NCBI RefSeq assembly: GCF_946221465.1
Contig: NZ_CAMJVP010000068.1
Coordinates: forward strand, 1-13,613
DNA: 13,613 nucleotides
Direction: 5' to 3'
From: an uncultured Aeromicrobium sp.
GTDB taxonomy: Bacteria; Actinomycetota; Actinomycetes; Propionibacteriales; Nocardioidaceae
Shown in pieces: positions 6,252 to 13,363 of the stretch. Made by a program: the position numbers and the translations under genes. The notes under the pieces are model-generated. The model was not told the origin of the DNA. It did not search any database and saw only the letters and a program-made list of their open reading frames with translations. The first letter of the stretch is position 1; the number at the start of each line of letters is the position of its first letter.

Positions 6252-6279
6252 AGCCTAACGATCCGTGCCCCTACGTCAA
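6252..6279 (-). promoter_or_regulatory. gntR promoter, leaderless type
   Basis: On the minus strand TTGACG (6279-6274) and TAGGCT (6257-6252) form a good -35/-10 pair with a 16-base spacer. TAGGCT is followed by exactly six bases and then the ATG at 6245, so transcription should begin at or next to the start codon. No convincing Shine-Dalgarno precedes the ATG, in agreement. The -35 directly abuts the GntR operator candidate at 6280-6293. Confidence 0.6.
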
Positions 6280-6293
6280 TATGTCCTGACAAA
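6280..6293. promoter_or_regulatory. GntR operator candidate, site 2 (between gntR and iolE)
   Basis: TATGTC-CT-GACAAA is the same element as site 1 at 1632-1645, with five of six arm positions paired. It is wrapped in a wider inverted repeat, TCAATA (6276-6281) and TATTGA (6295-6300), and TGACA recurs 11 bases after its right arm (6287-6291 and 6298-6302). The site lies between the diverging -35 boxes of gntR and iolE and could control both. Confidence 0.6.
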
Positions 6294-6296
6294 GTA

Positions 6297-6326
6297 TTGA
6301 CACCATGCCAAGAGGCGTCCGACACT
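6297..6326 (+). promoter_or_regulatory. Promoter candidate for the iolE-iolG operon
   Basis: TTGACA (6297-6302) is a perfect -35 hexamer. Eighteen bases on, GACACT (6321-6326) is a modest -10 candidate. Transcription would start near 6333, leaving a leader of about 33 bases that contains the TGGAGGA ribosome site at 6355-6361. Confidence 0.45.
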
Positions 6327-6365
6327 GACACCGCACCGTGTTTCGCATCACACCTGGAGGACGCC

Positions 6366-7241
6366 GTGTCCCATCCACCCGTCCGCATCGCTGCAGCGCC
6401 GATCTCCTGGGGAGTCAGCGAGGTTCCCGGCTGGGGCCATCAGCTCACCCCAGGGCATGTCCTGGCGCAGATGCGTGACCTCGGTATCGAGGCCACCGAA
6501 TTCGGCCCGGACGGTTTCCTCCCCGAGGATCCAGAGCAGAAGGCGGCGACGCTCGCCTCCTTCGGGCTGCGCGCCGTGGGCGGGTTCCTGCCGCTTGTGC
6601 TGCACGATACGACGACCGATCCCCTGTCAATCGTCGACCGCTTCATCGACGCACTCCGAGCGTCCGGCGCAGAGGTCGTCGTGGTCGCGGCGGCAAGCGG
6701 CGCCGACGGCTACGACGCCCGGCCCGACCTCGACGCCGGCCAGTGGCGCACGCTGCTGGAGAACCTCGACCGTATTGCCGAACGTGCCACGGAGCGGGGC
6801 GTCATCGCAGCCATCCATCCCCACGTGGGCACGATGGTTCAGACGTCCGACGAGGTCGAGCGGGTGCTGACCGGCTCGCGAATCGGCTTGTGCGTCGACA
6901 CAGGACATCTCATGGTCGGCGGCACCGACCCGGTCGCGCTCGTCGAACGGCATCCGGCGCGCGTCACACACGTCCACCTCAAAGACGTCGACGCGAAGCT
7001 CGCGCACGAGGTGCTGCGCGGCGAGCGCTCGTTCGGTGACGCCGTCGCCGCCGGCCTCTTCCGCCCACTCGGGACGGGCGACGTCGAGATCGCCCGCATG
7101 ATCCGCGTGCTGCGCCGTCACGGGTACGCCGGCTGGTACGTCCTGGAGCAGGACATCAAGCTGTCGGGAGTCCCCGACGGCGAGGGGCCGCTGAGTGACG
7201 TGCGCGTGAGCCGCGACTACGTGCTGCAGGTGGCCTCGTGA
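6366..7241 (+). CDS. iolE: IolE-like 2-keto-myo-inositol (inosose) dehydratase, TIM-barrel protein
   Basis: Predicted to remove water from 2-keto-myo-inositol, giving the cyclohexane-trione-type intermediate that IolD opens. 291 aa, a sugar-phosphate isomerase/epimerase-like (beta/alpha)8 barrel. Recognisable stretches: APISWGVSEVPGWG near the N-terminus, TEFGPDGFLP with E45, AIHPHVGTMVQ with H151 and H153, CVDTGH with D178 and H181, HVHLKDVD with H204, and YVLEQD with E261. The Asp, His and Glu of the later strands are candidate divalent-metal ligands as in this superfamily. TGGAGGA at 6355-6361 sets the GTG start at 6366; an in-frame extension back to about 6000 would run antisense through gntR and is discarded. 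First gene of the catabolic operon, and its stop overlaps iolC (GTGA). Relatives annotated IolH or IolI are similar; as the only isomerase-like gene seen in the operon, IolE fits best. Confidence 0.82.
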   Translation: MSHPPVRIAAAPISWGVSEVPGWGHQLTPGHVLAQMRDLGIEATEFGPDGFLPEDPEQKAATLASFGLRAVGGFLPLVLHDTTTDPLSIVDRFIDALRASGAEVVVVAAASGADGYDARPDLDAGQWRTLLENLDRIAERATERGVIAAIHPHVGTMVQTSDEVERVLTGSRIGLCVDTGHLMVGGTDPVALVERHPARVTHVHLKDVDAKLAHEVLRGERSFGDAVAAGLFRPLGTGDVEIARMIRVLRRHGYAGWYVLEQDIKLSGVPDGEGPLSDVRVSRDYVLQVAS

Positions 7242-8194
7242 CCGGGTTCGACGTGATCACGATGGGCCGGTGCAGCGTCGACGTCTACCCGCTGCAGGTC
7301 GGCGTCGGGCTCGAGGACGTCGAGTCGTTCGGCAAGTACCTCGGCGGCTCGCCTACGAACGTTGCGGTGGCCGCCGCTCGCCACGGCAGACGCAGCGCCG
7401 TCATCACTCGCACCGGTGACGATCCGTTCGGCCGCTTCGTCCGGCGCGCGATCGACGGCTTCGGCGTGGACCCGCGCTTCGTCACCACCGTGTCCGACCT
7501 GCCCACACCGGTGACGTTCTGCGAGATCTTCCCGCCCGACCGTTTCCCGCTGTACTTCTACCGCCGCCCGTCCGCCCCAGATCTGCAGATCCAAGCGGAC
7601 GAGCTCGACCTCGACGCCATCATCGACGCGGAGATCTTCTGGGTCACGGTCACCGGTCTGTCACAGGAGCCGAGCGCCGATGCCACGCTGGCGGCCCTGC
7701 GAGCCCGCGGCAAACGCGGCATCACGGTCATCGACCTCGACTACCGCCCGATGTTCTGGAATTCCCCGGCGCATGCGGCCACGAAGATCGGCGAGGCCCT
7801 CCCGTACGCCACCGTCGCGGTGGGCAACCGCGAGGAATGCGAGGTGGCCGTGGGCGAGAGCGATCCGGTCGCGGCCGCCGAGGCGCTGCACCAGCGCGGC
7901 GTCGAGCTCGCGGTGGTCAAGCAGGGTCCTGACGGCGTGCTCGGTTCGCGCGCCGGCGAGCAGGTGGTGTCCCGTCCGATTCCCGTCGACGTCGTCAACG
8001 GACTCGGTGCCGGCGACGCCTTCGGCGGAGCGCTGTGCCACGGCCTGCTCGCCGGCTGGCCGCTGCCCCGGGTGCTGGACTTCGCGAACGCGGCCGGTGC
8101 CTACGTGACGACGCAGCTGGCGTGTGCCGACGCGATGCCCGACACGTCCACGGTCGAGCAGTTACTCGCCGACCACCGGGAGAGCACCTCATGA
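7238..8194 (+). CDS. iolC: 5-dehydro-2-deoxygluconokinase (PfkB family)
   Basis: Phosphorylates 2-deoxy-5-keto-gluconate with ATP, the step before aldol cleavage in inositol breakdown. 318 aa, a complete ribokinase-like sugar kinase. Near the start is GRCSVDVYPLQ, characteristic of IolC. The substrate-side motif GGSPTNVAVAAARHG starts at residue 36. The C-terminal PfkB signature GLGAGDAFGGAL carries the catalytic base D260 and the anion hole GAGD. VIDLDYRPMFW is another IolC-typical stretch. It starts with a GTG at 7238 that overlaps the iolE stop, and its TGA overlaps the next gene's ATG. Cytoplasmic; translation is likely coupled to both neighbours. Confidence 0.93.
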   Translation: MTGFDVITMGRCSVDVYPLQVGVGLEDVESFGKYLGGSPTNVAVAAARHGRRSAVITRTGDDPFGRFVRRAIDGFGVDPRFVTTVSDLPTPVTFCEIFPPDRFPLYFYRRPSAPDLQIQADELDLDAIIDAEIFWVTVTGLSQEPSADATLAALRARGKRGITVIDLDYRPMFWNSPAHAATKIGEALPYATVAVGNREECEVAVGESDPVAAAEALHQRGVELAVVKQGPDGVLGSRAGEQVVSRPIPVDVVNGLGAGDAFGGALCHGLLAGWPLPRVLDFANAAGAYVTTQLACADAMPDTSTVEQLLADHRESTS

Positions 8195-9063
8195 TCGACA
8201 TCGACGCCATCGTGCGCACGCGCGTCAAGGAACCCGAACTCATCATGCGGCTCGCTCAAGACCGCGCCCTCCCGGTCGGGCTGAGCGGGAACACCGGACG
8301 TCTGCTCATCGTCGCCGCAGACCATCCGGCCCGGGGGGCCCTCCAAGCTGGCACACAGGTCCTCGCGATGGCCGACCGGGCGGATCTGCTCGACCGACTC
8401 GTGCGGGCGCTGGCGCGGCCGGGCGTCGACGGGGTCCTCGCGACGGCCGACATCGTCGAGGACCTCCTACTGCTCGGAGCGCTGGAGCACAAGGTCGTCA
8501 TCGGATCGATGAACCGCGGAGGACTCGCCGGCACCGTGTTCGAGATTGACGACCGGTTCACTGGGTATCGCCCCGCCGCCATCGCCCAGCGCGGGTTCCA
8601 GGGCGGCAAGATGCTGGTGCGCATCGACCCGCAGGACCCGCGCACCCCGCGCACCTTGGAGAGCGCCGCCCGCATGGTCGAGGAGCTCTCCGACCGCGGG
8701 CTCATGGCGATGGTCGAGCCCTTCATCTCGCATCGCACCCCCGAGGGCAGGTTGGTCAACGAACTCACGACGGAGGCCGCAATCCGATCGGCGACCGTCG
8801 CCGCCGGCTTGGCCTCCACCTCCGCGCACACCTGGCTCAAACTGCCGGCGGTCGAGGACATGAACGCCGTCCTCGCCGCGACGACACTGCCGGTCATGCT
8901 GCTCGGTGGCGAGGTCGCGGCCAACCAGAGCGAGCAGTTCGCGGCATGGTCCGCCGCGCTCACGAACCCCACCGTACGCGGCATGGCCATCGGCCGGTCC
9001 CTGTTGTACCCGCCCGACGACGAGGTCGAGCGGGCCGTCGACTCGATCGTGGAGATGATGTGA
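8191..9063 (+). CDS. LacD/DeoC-like (Cgl0159-family) aldolase, likely 2-deoxy-5-ketogluconate-6-phosphate aldolase
   Basis: A 290-aa (beta/alpha)8-barrel protein of the type named for Cgl0159, which sits beside iolC in Corynebacterium. No classic class II IolJ is visible in this operon, and this gene directly follows the kinase, so it is the best candidate for splitting 2-deoxy-5-keto-gluconate 6-phosphate into dihydroxyacetone phosphate and malonate semialdehyde. Visible features: VAADHPARGAL near the N-terminus, GVDGVLATADIVEDLLLLGAL, IGSMNRGGLAGTVFEIDDRFTG, MVEPFISHRT, and HTWLKLP, in which K217 is a candidate Schiff-base lysine if it is a class I enzyme, then LLGGEVAANQ. The ATG overlaps the iolC stop (ATGA) and its own stop overlaps the iolB GTG. 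The family call is good; the reaction is inferred from context. Confidence 0.8.
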   Translation: MIDIDAIVRTRVKEPELIMRLAQDRALPVGLSGNTGRLLIVAADHPARGALQAGTQVLAMADRADLLDRLVRALARPGVDGVLATADIVEDLLLLGALEHKVVIGSMNRGGLAGTVFEIDDRFTGYRPAAIAQRGFQGGKMLVRIDPQDPRTPRTLESAARMVEELSDRGLMAMVEPFISHRTPEGRLVNELTTEAAIRSATVAAGLASTSAHTWLKLPAVEDMNAVLAATTLPVMLLGGEVAANQSEQFAAWSAALTNPTVRGMAIGRSLLYPPDDEVERAVDSIVEMM

Positions 9064-9944
9064 CCGACACACAGCCCCTCGTGCGGGCCGGCAGCACGAG
9101 TCACGGCGCCGTCGAACTGTCCGTGACCCCGGAACTCGCCGGGTGGCAGCACAGCGGACTCGTCGTCGTGCGGCTCGGGGCCGGCGACACGTACGAGCAT
9201 CACCTCGAGCACGACGAGGCCATGGTGCTCTCCCTCTCCGGTGCCGCCAGGGTCTCGGTCGACGAGGATGACTTCGTCCTCGTCGGGCGTCGCGACGTCT
9301 TCGCGGGGCCAAGCGACGTGGTGTACGCCGGCCGCGGGTCGACAGTGAGCCTTACGAGCGCCGAGGGTGGCCGGTTCGCCATCGCCACGGCCCGTTGCAC
9401 GCGCCGTCTGCCCGCCGCCTACCTGTCCGCCTCGCGGGTGCCCGTGGAACTGCGGGGCGCCGGGCAGGCGAGCCGCCAGGTCCACAACTTCGGCGTGCCG
9501 GGAGTTCTCGACGCCGACCGGATGATCGCCTGCGAAGTGATCACGCCTGGCGGGAACTGGTCCTCCTACCCGCCGCACAAGCACGACCAGGAGCGCGTGG
9601 GCGCCGAGACGCAACTGGAGGAGATCTACTACTTCGAGGTCGCTGACGGCCCAGCGGGGCCGGGAATGGCGTACCAGCGGGTCTACGGCCATGCCCACTC
9701 GACGACCGACGTGCTGGCCGAGGTCCGCACCGGTGACGTCGTCCTCATCCCCGACGGTTGGCACGGCCCCTCGATGGCGGTGCCGGGATACGACCTGTAC
9801 TACCTCAACGTCATGGCCGGGCCGGGGCAGGTGCGGGCCTGGCTGATCTGCGACGACCCAGCCCACGCCTGGATACGCGACACCTGGAAGCACCAGCCGA
9901 TCGACCCCCGTCTCCCCCTCCACCAACAGGAGCGCACGTCATGA
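9060..9944 (+). CDS. iolB: 5-deoxy-glucuronate isomerase
   Basis: Converts 5-deoxy-D-glucuronate, the product of IolD, to 2-deoxy-5-keto-D-gluconate. 294 aa, a two-part cupin as in the family. The metal site is visible in the C-terminal half: SSYPPHKHD with H173 and H175, LEEIYYFE with E187/E188, and DGWHGPSM with H235. GDVVLIPDGWHGP and YYLNVMAGP are typical IolB stretches. The GTG at 9060 overlaps the preceding TGA (GTGA); longer in-frame extensions would overlap the aldolase deeply and are discarded. Its stop overlaps the iolD ATG. Cytoplasmic, translated within the coupled operon. Confidence 0.94.
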   Translation: MTDTQPLVRAGSTSHGAVELSVTPELAGWQHSGLVVVRLGAGDTYEHHLEHDEAMVLSLSGAARVSVDEDDFVLVGRRDVFAGPSDVVYAGRGSTVSLTSAEGGRFAIATARCTRRLPAAYLSASRVPVELRGAGQASRQVHNFGVPGVLDADRMIACEVITPGGNWSSYPPHKHDQERVGAETQLEEIYYFEVADGPAGPGMAYQRVYGHAHSTTDVLAEVRTGDVVLIPDGWHGPSMAVPGYDLYYLNVMAGPGQVRAWLICDDPAHAWIRDTWKHQPIDPRLPLHQQERTS

Positions 9945-11860
9945 GCACCGTCCGACTCACCGTCGCGCAAGCGGTCGTCCGGTTCCTGGAGGTTCAATCG
10001 GTCGAGCGTGACGGCCGCACGCAGCGGTTCTTCGCCGGCTGCTGGGGCATCTTCGGCCACGGCAACGTCGCCGGAATCGGCGAGGCGCTGCTGGAGCGTG
10101 AAGTGGAGCGTAACGCCGGCGACGCGCCGCACGCTCTGCGCTACCACCAGGGGCGCAACGAGCAGGCCATGGTGCACACGGCCGTCGCGTACGCCCGGCA
10201 TCGCGACCGGCTCGCGGCCTTCGCCGTCACGGCATCCGTCGGTCCCGGGTCAACGAACATGGTCACCGGCGCGGCCTTGGCGACCATCAACCGGCTGCCC
10301 GTCCTGCTGCTGCCTGGGGACACGTTCGCCACCAGGGTCGCCAATCCGGTGCTGCAGGAACTCGAGGACCCGCGGGCCGGCGACGTCTCGGTCAACGAGG
10401 CCTTCCGACCGGTGTCGAAGTACTTCGACCGCACCGAACGACCCGAGCAACTGCCCGCCGCCCTCCTCCATGCGATGCGCGTGCTGACCGATCCAGCCGA
10501 GACCGGCGCGGTCACCCTCGCCCTCCCGCAGGACGTCCAAGCCGAGGCGCATGACTGGCCCGCCGAGTTGTTCGCCGAACGTGTCTGGCACGTGGCCCGT
10601 CCCCTTCCGGAACCGGCACTCGTAGAACGTGCCGCTGCAGCCATCCGATCGGCGCAGCGCCCCCTGCTCGTCTCCGGTGGTGGCACGATCTACGCCGATG
10701 CCAATGACGCGCTGCGGCAATTCGCGGAGGACACGGGCATTCCCGTCGCCGAGACGCAGGCCGGCAAGGGGTCACTTCCTTACGACCACCCGCAATCTGT
10801 CGGCGCCATCGGCGCAACCGGCACCACCGCAGCCGACGCCCTGGCAGCCGACGCGGATCTGGTGATCGGTGTGGGCACCCGCTACAGCGACTTCACCACC
10901 GCGTCTCGCACGGTGTTCGGCCATCCCGACGTGCGGTTCGTGAATCTCAACGTCGCCTCCTTCGACGCGCACAAGCTGTCTGCGCTGCCATTGATAGCCG
11001 ACGCCCGGCTCGGGCTCGACGCGCTCACCGAGGCCCTCGCAAGCTGGCGTGCCGACCCGGCGCACACCCAGCGCGCAACGGACCTGGCGCGCGAGTGGGA
11101 CCAGACGGTCGAGAGCGCTTACCGCAGCGAGCACGCGCCGCTGCTCGCGCAGTCCCGCGTTCTGGGGACGGTGAACGAACTGTCCGATCCGCGTGACGTC
11201 GTGGTATGCGCGGCGGGCTCGATACCCGGCGAGCTTCACAAGCTGTGGCGGACCCGCGATCGCAAGGGCTACCACGTCGAGTACGGGTATTCCTGCATGG
11301 GCTACGAAATCCCCGGCGGGCTGGGAGTGTCGATGGCGGTCGACGACGAGACAGACGAGCGCGACGTGTTCGTGCTGGTCGGCGACGGCTCTTACCTGAT
11401 GATGAACAGCGAGCTCGCCACCTGCGTGCAGGAGGGCCGCAAGATCATCGTGATCCTCGTGCAGAACCACGGCTTCGCCTCGATCGGGGCTTTGTCGGAG
11501 TCGCTCGGCTCCCAGCGTTTCGGTACGCGCTACCGGGAGCGCACCGGTTCCGGGCTCGACGGCGACCTCCTGCCCGTCGACCTCGCGGCGAACGCAGCCA
11601 GCCTCGGCGCGGACGTCATCCGCGCCGAGAACGCCGACGAGCTCCGCGAGGCAGTGCTCGCCGCGAAGAAGTCGACGCGGACGACGGTCATCCACGTCGA
11701 GACCGACCCGCTCGTCCCCGCGCCCGACTCCCCCGCCTGGTGGGACGTCCCGGTCGCCGAGGTGTCCTCGCTCGCTTCCACGCGCGACGCCCGCGCCGTC
11801 TACGAGAAGCACAAGAGCCAGCAGCGACCCCATCTGACTCCGATGGAGAGGAACGACTGA
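9941..11860 (+). CDS. iolD: 3D-(3,5/4)-trihydroxycyclohexane-1,2-dione acylhydrolase (thiamine diphosphate enzyme)
   Basis: Opens the cyclohexane ring of the IolE product to 5-deoxy-D-glucuronate using thiamine diphosphate. 639 aa, the expected size. Domain order is that of acetolactate-synthase-like enzymes: an N-terminal pyrimidine-binding domain with the catalytic glutamate E74 in GRNEQAMVH; a middle domain (LLVSGGGTIYADA ... VGTRYSDFTT); and a C-terminal diphosphate-binding domain with GDGSYLMMNSE from residue 481 and the partner N509 in VQNHG. FAGCWGIFGHGNVAGIGEAL near the start is typical of IolD. AGGAG at 9928-9932 precedes the ATG at 9941, which overlaps the iolB stop. One base separates its stop from iolA. 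Confidence 0.95.
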   Translation: MSTVRLTVAQAVVRFLEVQSVERDGRTQRFFAGCWGIFGHGNVAGIGEALLEREVERNAGDAPHALRYHQGRNEQAMVHTAVAYARHRDRLAAFAVTASVGPGSTNMVTGAALATINRLPVLLLPGDTFATRVANPVLQELEDPRAGDVSVNEAFRPVSKYFDRTERPEQLPAALLHAMRVLTDPAETGAVTLALPQDVQAEAHDWPAELFAERVWHVARPLPEPALVERAAAAIRSAQRPLLVSGGGTIYADANDALRQFAEDTGIPVAETQAGKGSLPYDHPQSVGAIGATGTTAADALAADADLVIGVGTRYSDFTTASRTVFGHPDVRFVNLNVASFDAHKLSALPLIADARLGLDALTEALASWRADPAHTQRATDLAREWDQTVESAYRSEHAPLLAQSRVLGTVNELSDPRDVVVCAAGSIPGELHKLWRTRDRKGYHVEYGYSCMGYEIPGGLGVSMAVDDETDERDVFVLVGDGSYLMMNSELATCVQEGRKIIVILVQNHGFASIGALSESLGSQRFGTRYRERTGSGLDGDLLPVDLAANAASLGADVIRAENADELREAVLAAKKSTRTTVIHVETDPLVPAPDSPAWWDVPVAEVSSLASTRDARAVYEKHKSQQRPHLTPMERND

Positions 11861-11861
11861 C

Positions 11862-13358
11862 ATGCACACGTACGATCACTGGATCGGCGGCCGGCACCAC
11901 GCCGGCACCAGCACGAGGACCCAGGACGTCTTCGATCCGGCGCAGGGCGTCGCGACCCGGCAGGTGCGACTGGCGGACGCGTCCGACGTCGACGCCGCCG
12001 TGGCCGCCGCCCGTGAGGCGTCCATTGCCTGGTCCGAGGCCTCCCTCACTACACGATCGCGTGTGATGTTCGCGTTCCGCGAGCTCCTCGTCCGGCATGA
12101 GGACGAGCTCGCGACGTTGATCAGCACCGAACACGGCAAGACGCTGGACGACGCCCGCGGCGAGGTCGTCCGGGGGCGGGAGGTCGTCGAGTTCGCCTGC
12201 GGCATCCCGCACCTGCTCAAGGGCGAGTACAACGACCAGGTCTCCGGCGGGGTGGACTCCTATTCCTTCCGCCAGCCGCTCGGCGTGGTTGCGGGCATCA
12301 CGCCGTTCAACTTCCCGATCATGGTGCCGCTGTGGATGCATCCGGTCGCGATCGCCTGCGGCAACACCTTCGTGCTCAAGCCCAGCGAGCGGGTCCCGGG
12401 CGCCTCCGACCTGGTCGCGCAGCTCTACCAGGACGCCGGTCTCCCTGACGGGGTGTTCAACGTCGTCCACGGCGACAAGGTGGCGGTCGACGCCCTCCTC
12501 GACCACGAGGATGTGGACGCCGTCTCCTTCGTCGGCTCGACACCCATCGCGCGCTACGTCCACGACCGCGCGAGCCGCAGCGGCAAACGCGTACAAGCGC
12601 TCGGCGGGGCCAAGAACCATGCGGTCGTCATGCCGGACGCCGACCTGGACTTCGCCGCGGACCATCTCGTCGCCTCCGGCTACGGGTCAGCCGGTCAGCG
12701 TTGTATGGCGATCTCCGCGGTGGTCGCCGTGGGCCCCGTCGCGGACGCGCTGGTCGACAAACTACGCGCCCGGACGCTCGGCGTGCGCGTCGGTCCCGGG
12801 TTGGATCCGGACGCCGAGATGGGTCCGCTCGTCACCGCAGCCGCCCGGGATCGCGTCGTCTCGTACGTGGAGCAGGGCGAAGCCCAAGGGGCCAAGGTCG
12901 TCGTCGACGGGCGCGACCACACCGTCGCCGGCCACGAGAACGGCTTCTTCGTGGGCCCGACGCTCATCGACCACGTCACCACGGACATGTCGGTCTACAC
13001 CGACGAGATCTTCGGCCCCGTGCTGTCGGTGCTGCGCGTCGACACCCTGGACGACGCACTCTCGCTCATCAACGCCAACCCGTACGGCAACGGGACGGCC
13101 GTATTCACGTCCTCGGGCGAGGTGGCTCGGCGATTCCAGCGCGAGGTCCAGGTCGGCATGATCGGCATCAACGTCCCGATCCCCGTTCCCATGGCGTATC
13201 ACTCGTTCGGGGGCTGGAAGGACTCGTTGTTCGGAGACCACCACGTCCACGGGGCCGAGGGCGTCCGGTTCTACACCCGCGCCAAGGTGGTCACCCAGCG
13301 CTGGCCGCACGTCTTTGAGGAGTCGCTGGCCGCCCTCAACTTCCCGACCGCGAGGTGA
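11862..13358 (+). CDS. iolA: Methylmalonate/malonate-semialdehyde dehydrogenase, CoA-acylating
   Basis: Oxidises malonate semialdehyde with NAD and CoA to acetyl-CoA and CO2 (or methylmalonate semialdehyde to propionyl-CoA), the last step of inositol breakdown. 498 aa, aldehyde-dehydrogenase fold. The nucleophile is C281 in GSAGQRCMAIS; N150 in PFNFPIM holds the oxyanion. At the place of the general-base glutamate of ordinary aldehyde dehydrogenases (ELGG) stands A246 in ALGGAKNH. That substitution is typical of the CoA-acylating subgroup, where CoA and not water releases the acyl group. GGAGAGGAA (11845-11853) precedes the ATG at 11862. It follows iolD by one base. The start MHTYDHWIGG is normal for the family. 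Often named mmsA when outside iol clusters. Confidence 0.94.
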   Translation: MHTYDHWIGGRHHAGTSTRTQDVFDPAQGVATRQVRLADASDVDAAVAAAREASIAWSEASLTTRSRVMFAFRELLVRHEDELATLISTEHGKTLDDARGEVVRGREVVEFACGIPHLLKGEYNDQVSGGVDSYSFRQPLGVVAGITPFNFPIMVPLWMHPVAIACGNTFVLKPSERVPGASDLVAQLYQDAGLPDGVFNVVHGDKVAVDALLDHEDVDAVSFVGSTPIARYVHDRASRSGKRVQALGGAKNHAVVMPDADLDFAADHLVASGYGSAGQRCMAISAVVAVGPVADALVDKLRARTLGVRVGPGLDPDAEMGPLVTAAARDRVVSYVEQGEAQGAKVVVDGRDHTVAGHENGFFVGPTLIDHVTTDMSVYTDEIFGPVLSVLRVDTLDDALSLINANPYGNGTAVFTSSGEVARRFQREVQVGMIGINVPIPVPMAYHSFGGWKDSLFGDHHVHGAEGVRFYTRAKVVTQRWPHVFEESLAALNFPTAR

Positions 13359-13363
13359 ACGCG

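Noticed and set aside
6000..6365. Extension of iolE upstream over gntR
   Set aside because: It would run antisense through the GntR gene and both promoters; TGGAGGA before the GTG at 6366 gives a clear start.
8256..9926. Minus-strand open frame of 556 codons opposite the aldolase and iolB
   Set aside because: It lies antisense to two conserved iol genes, and its product has biased composition without any family resemblance.
9758..9940. Extension of iolD upstream inside iolB
   Set aside because: It overlaps conserved IolB sequence; the ATG at 9941 with AGGAG and ATGA overlap matches the known IolD N-terminus.
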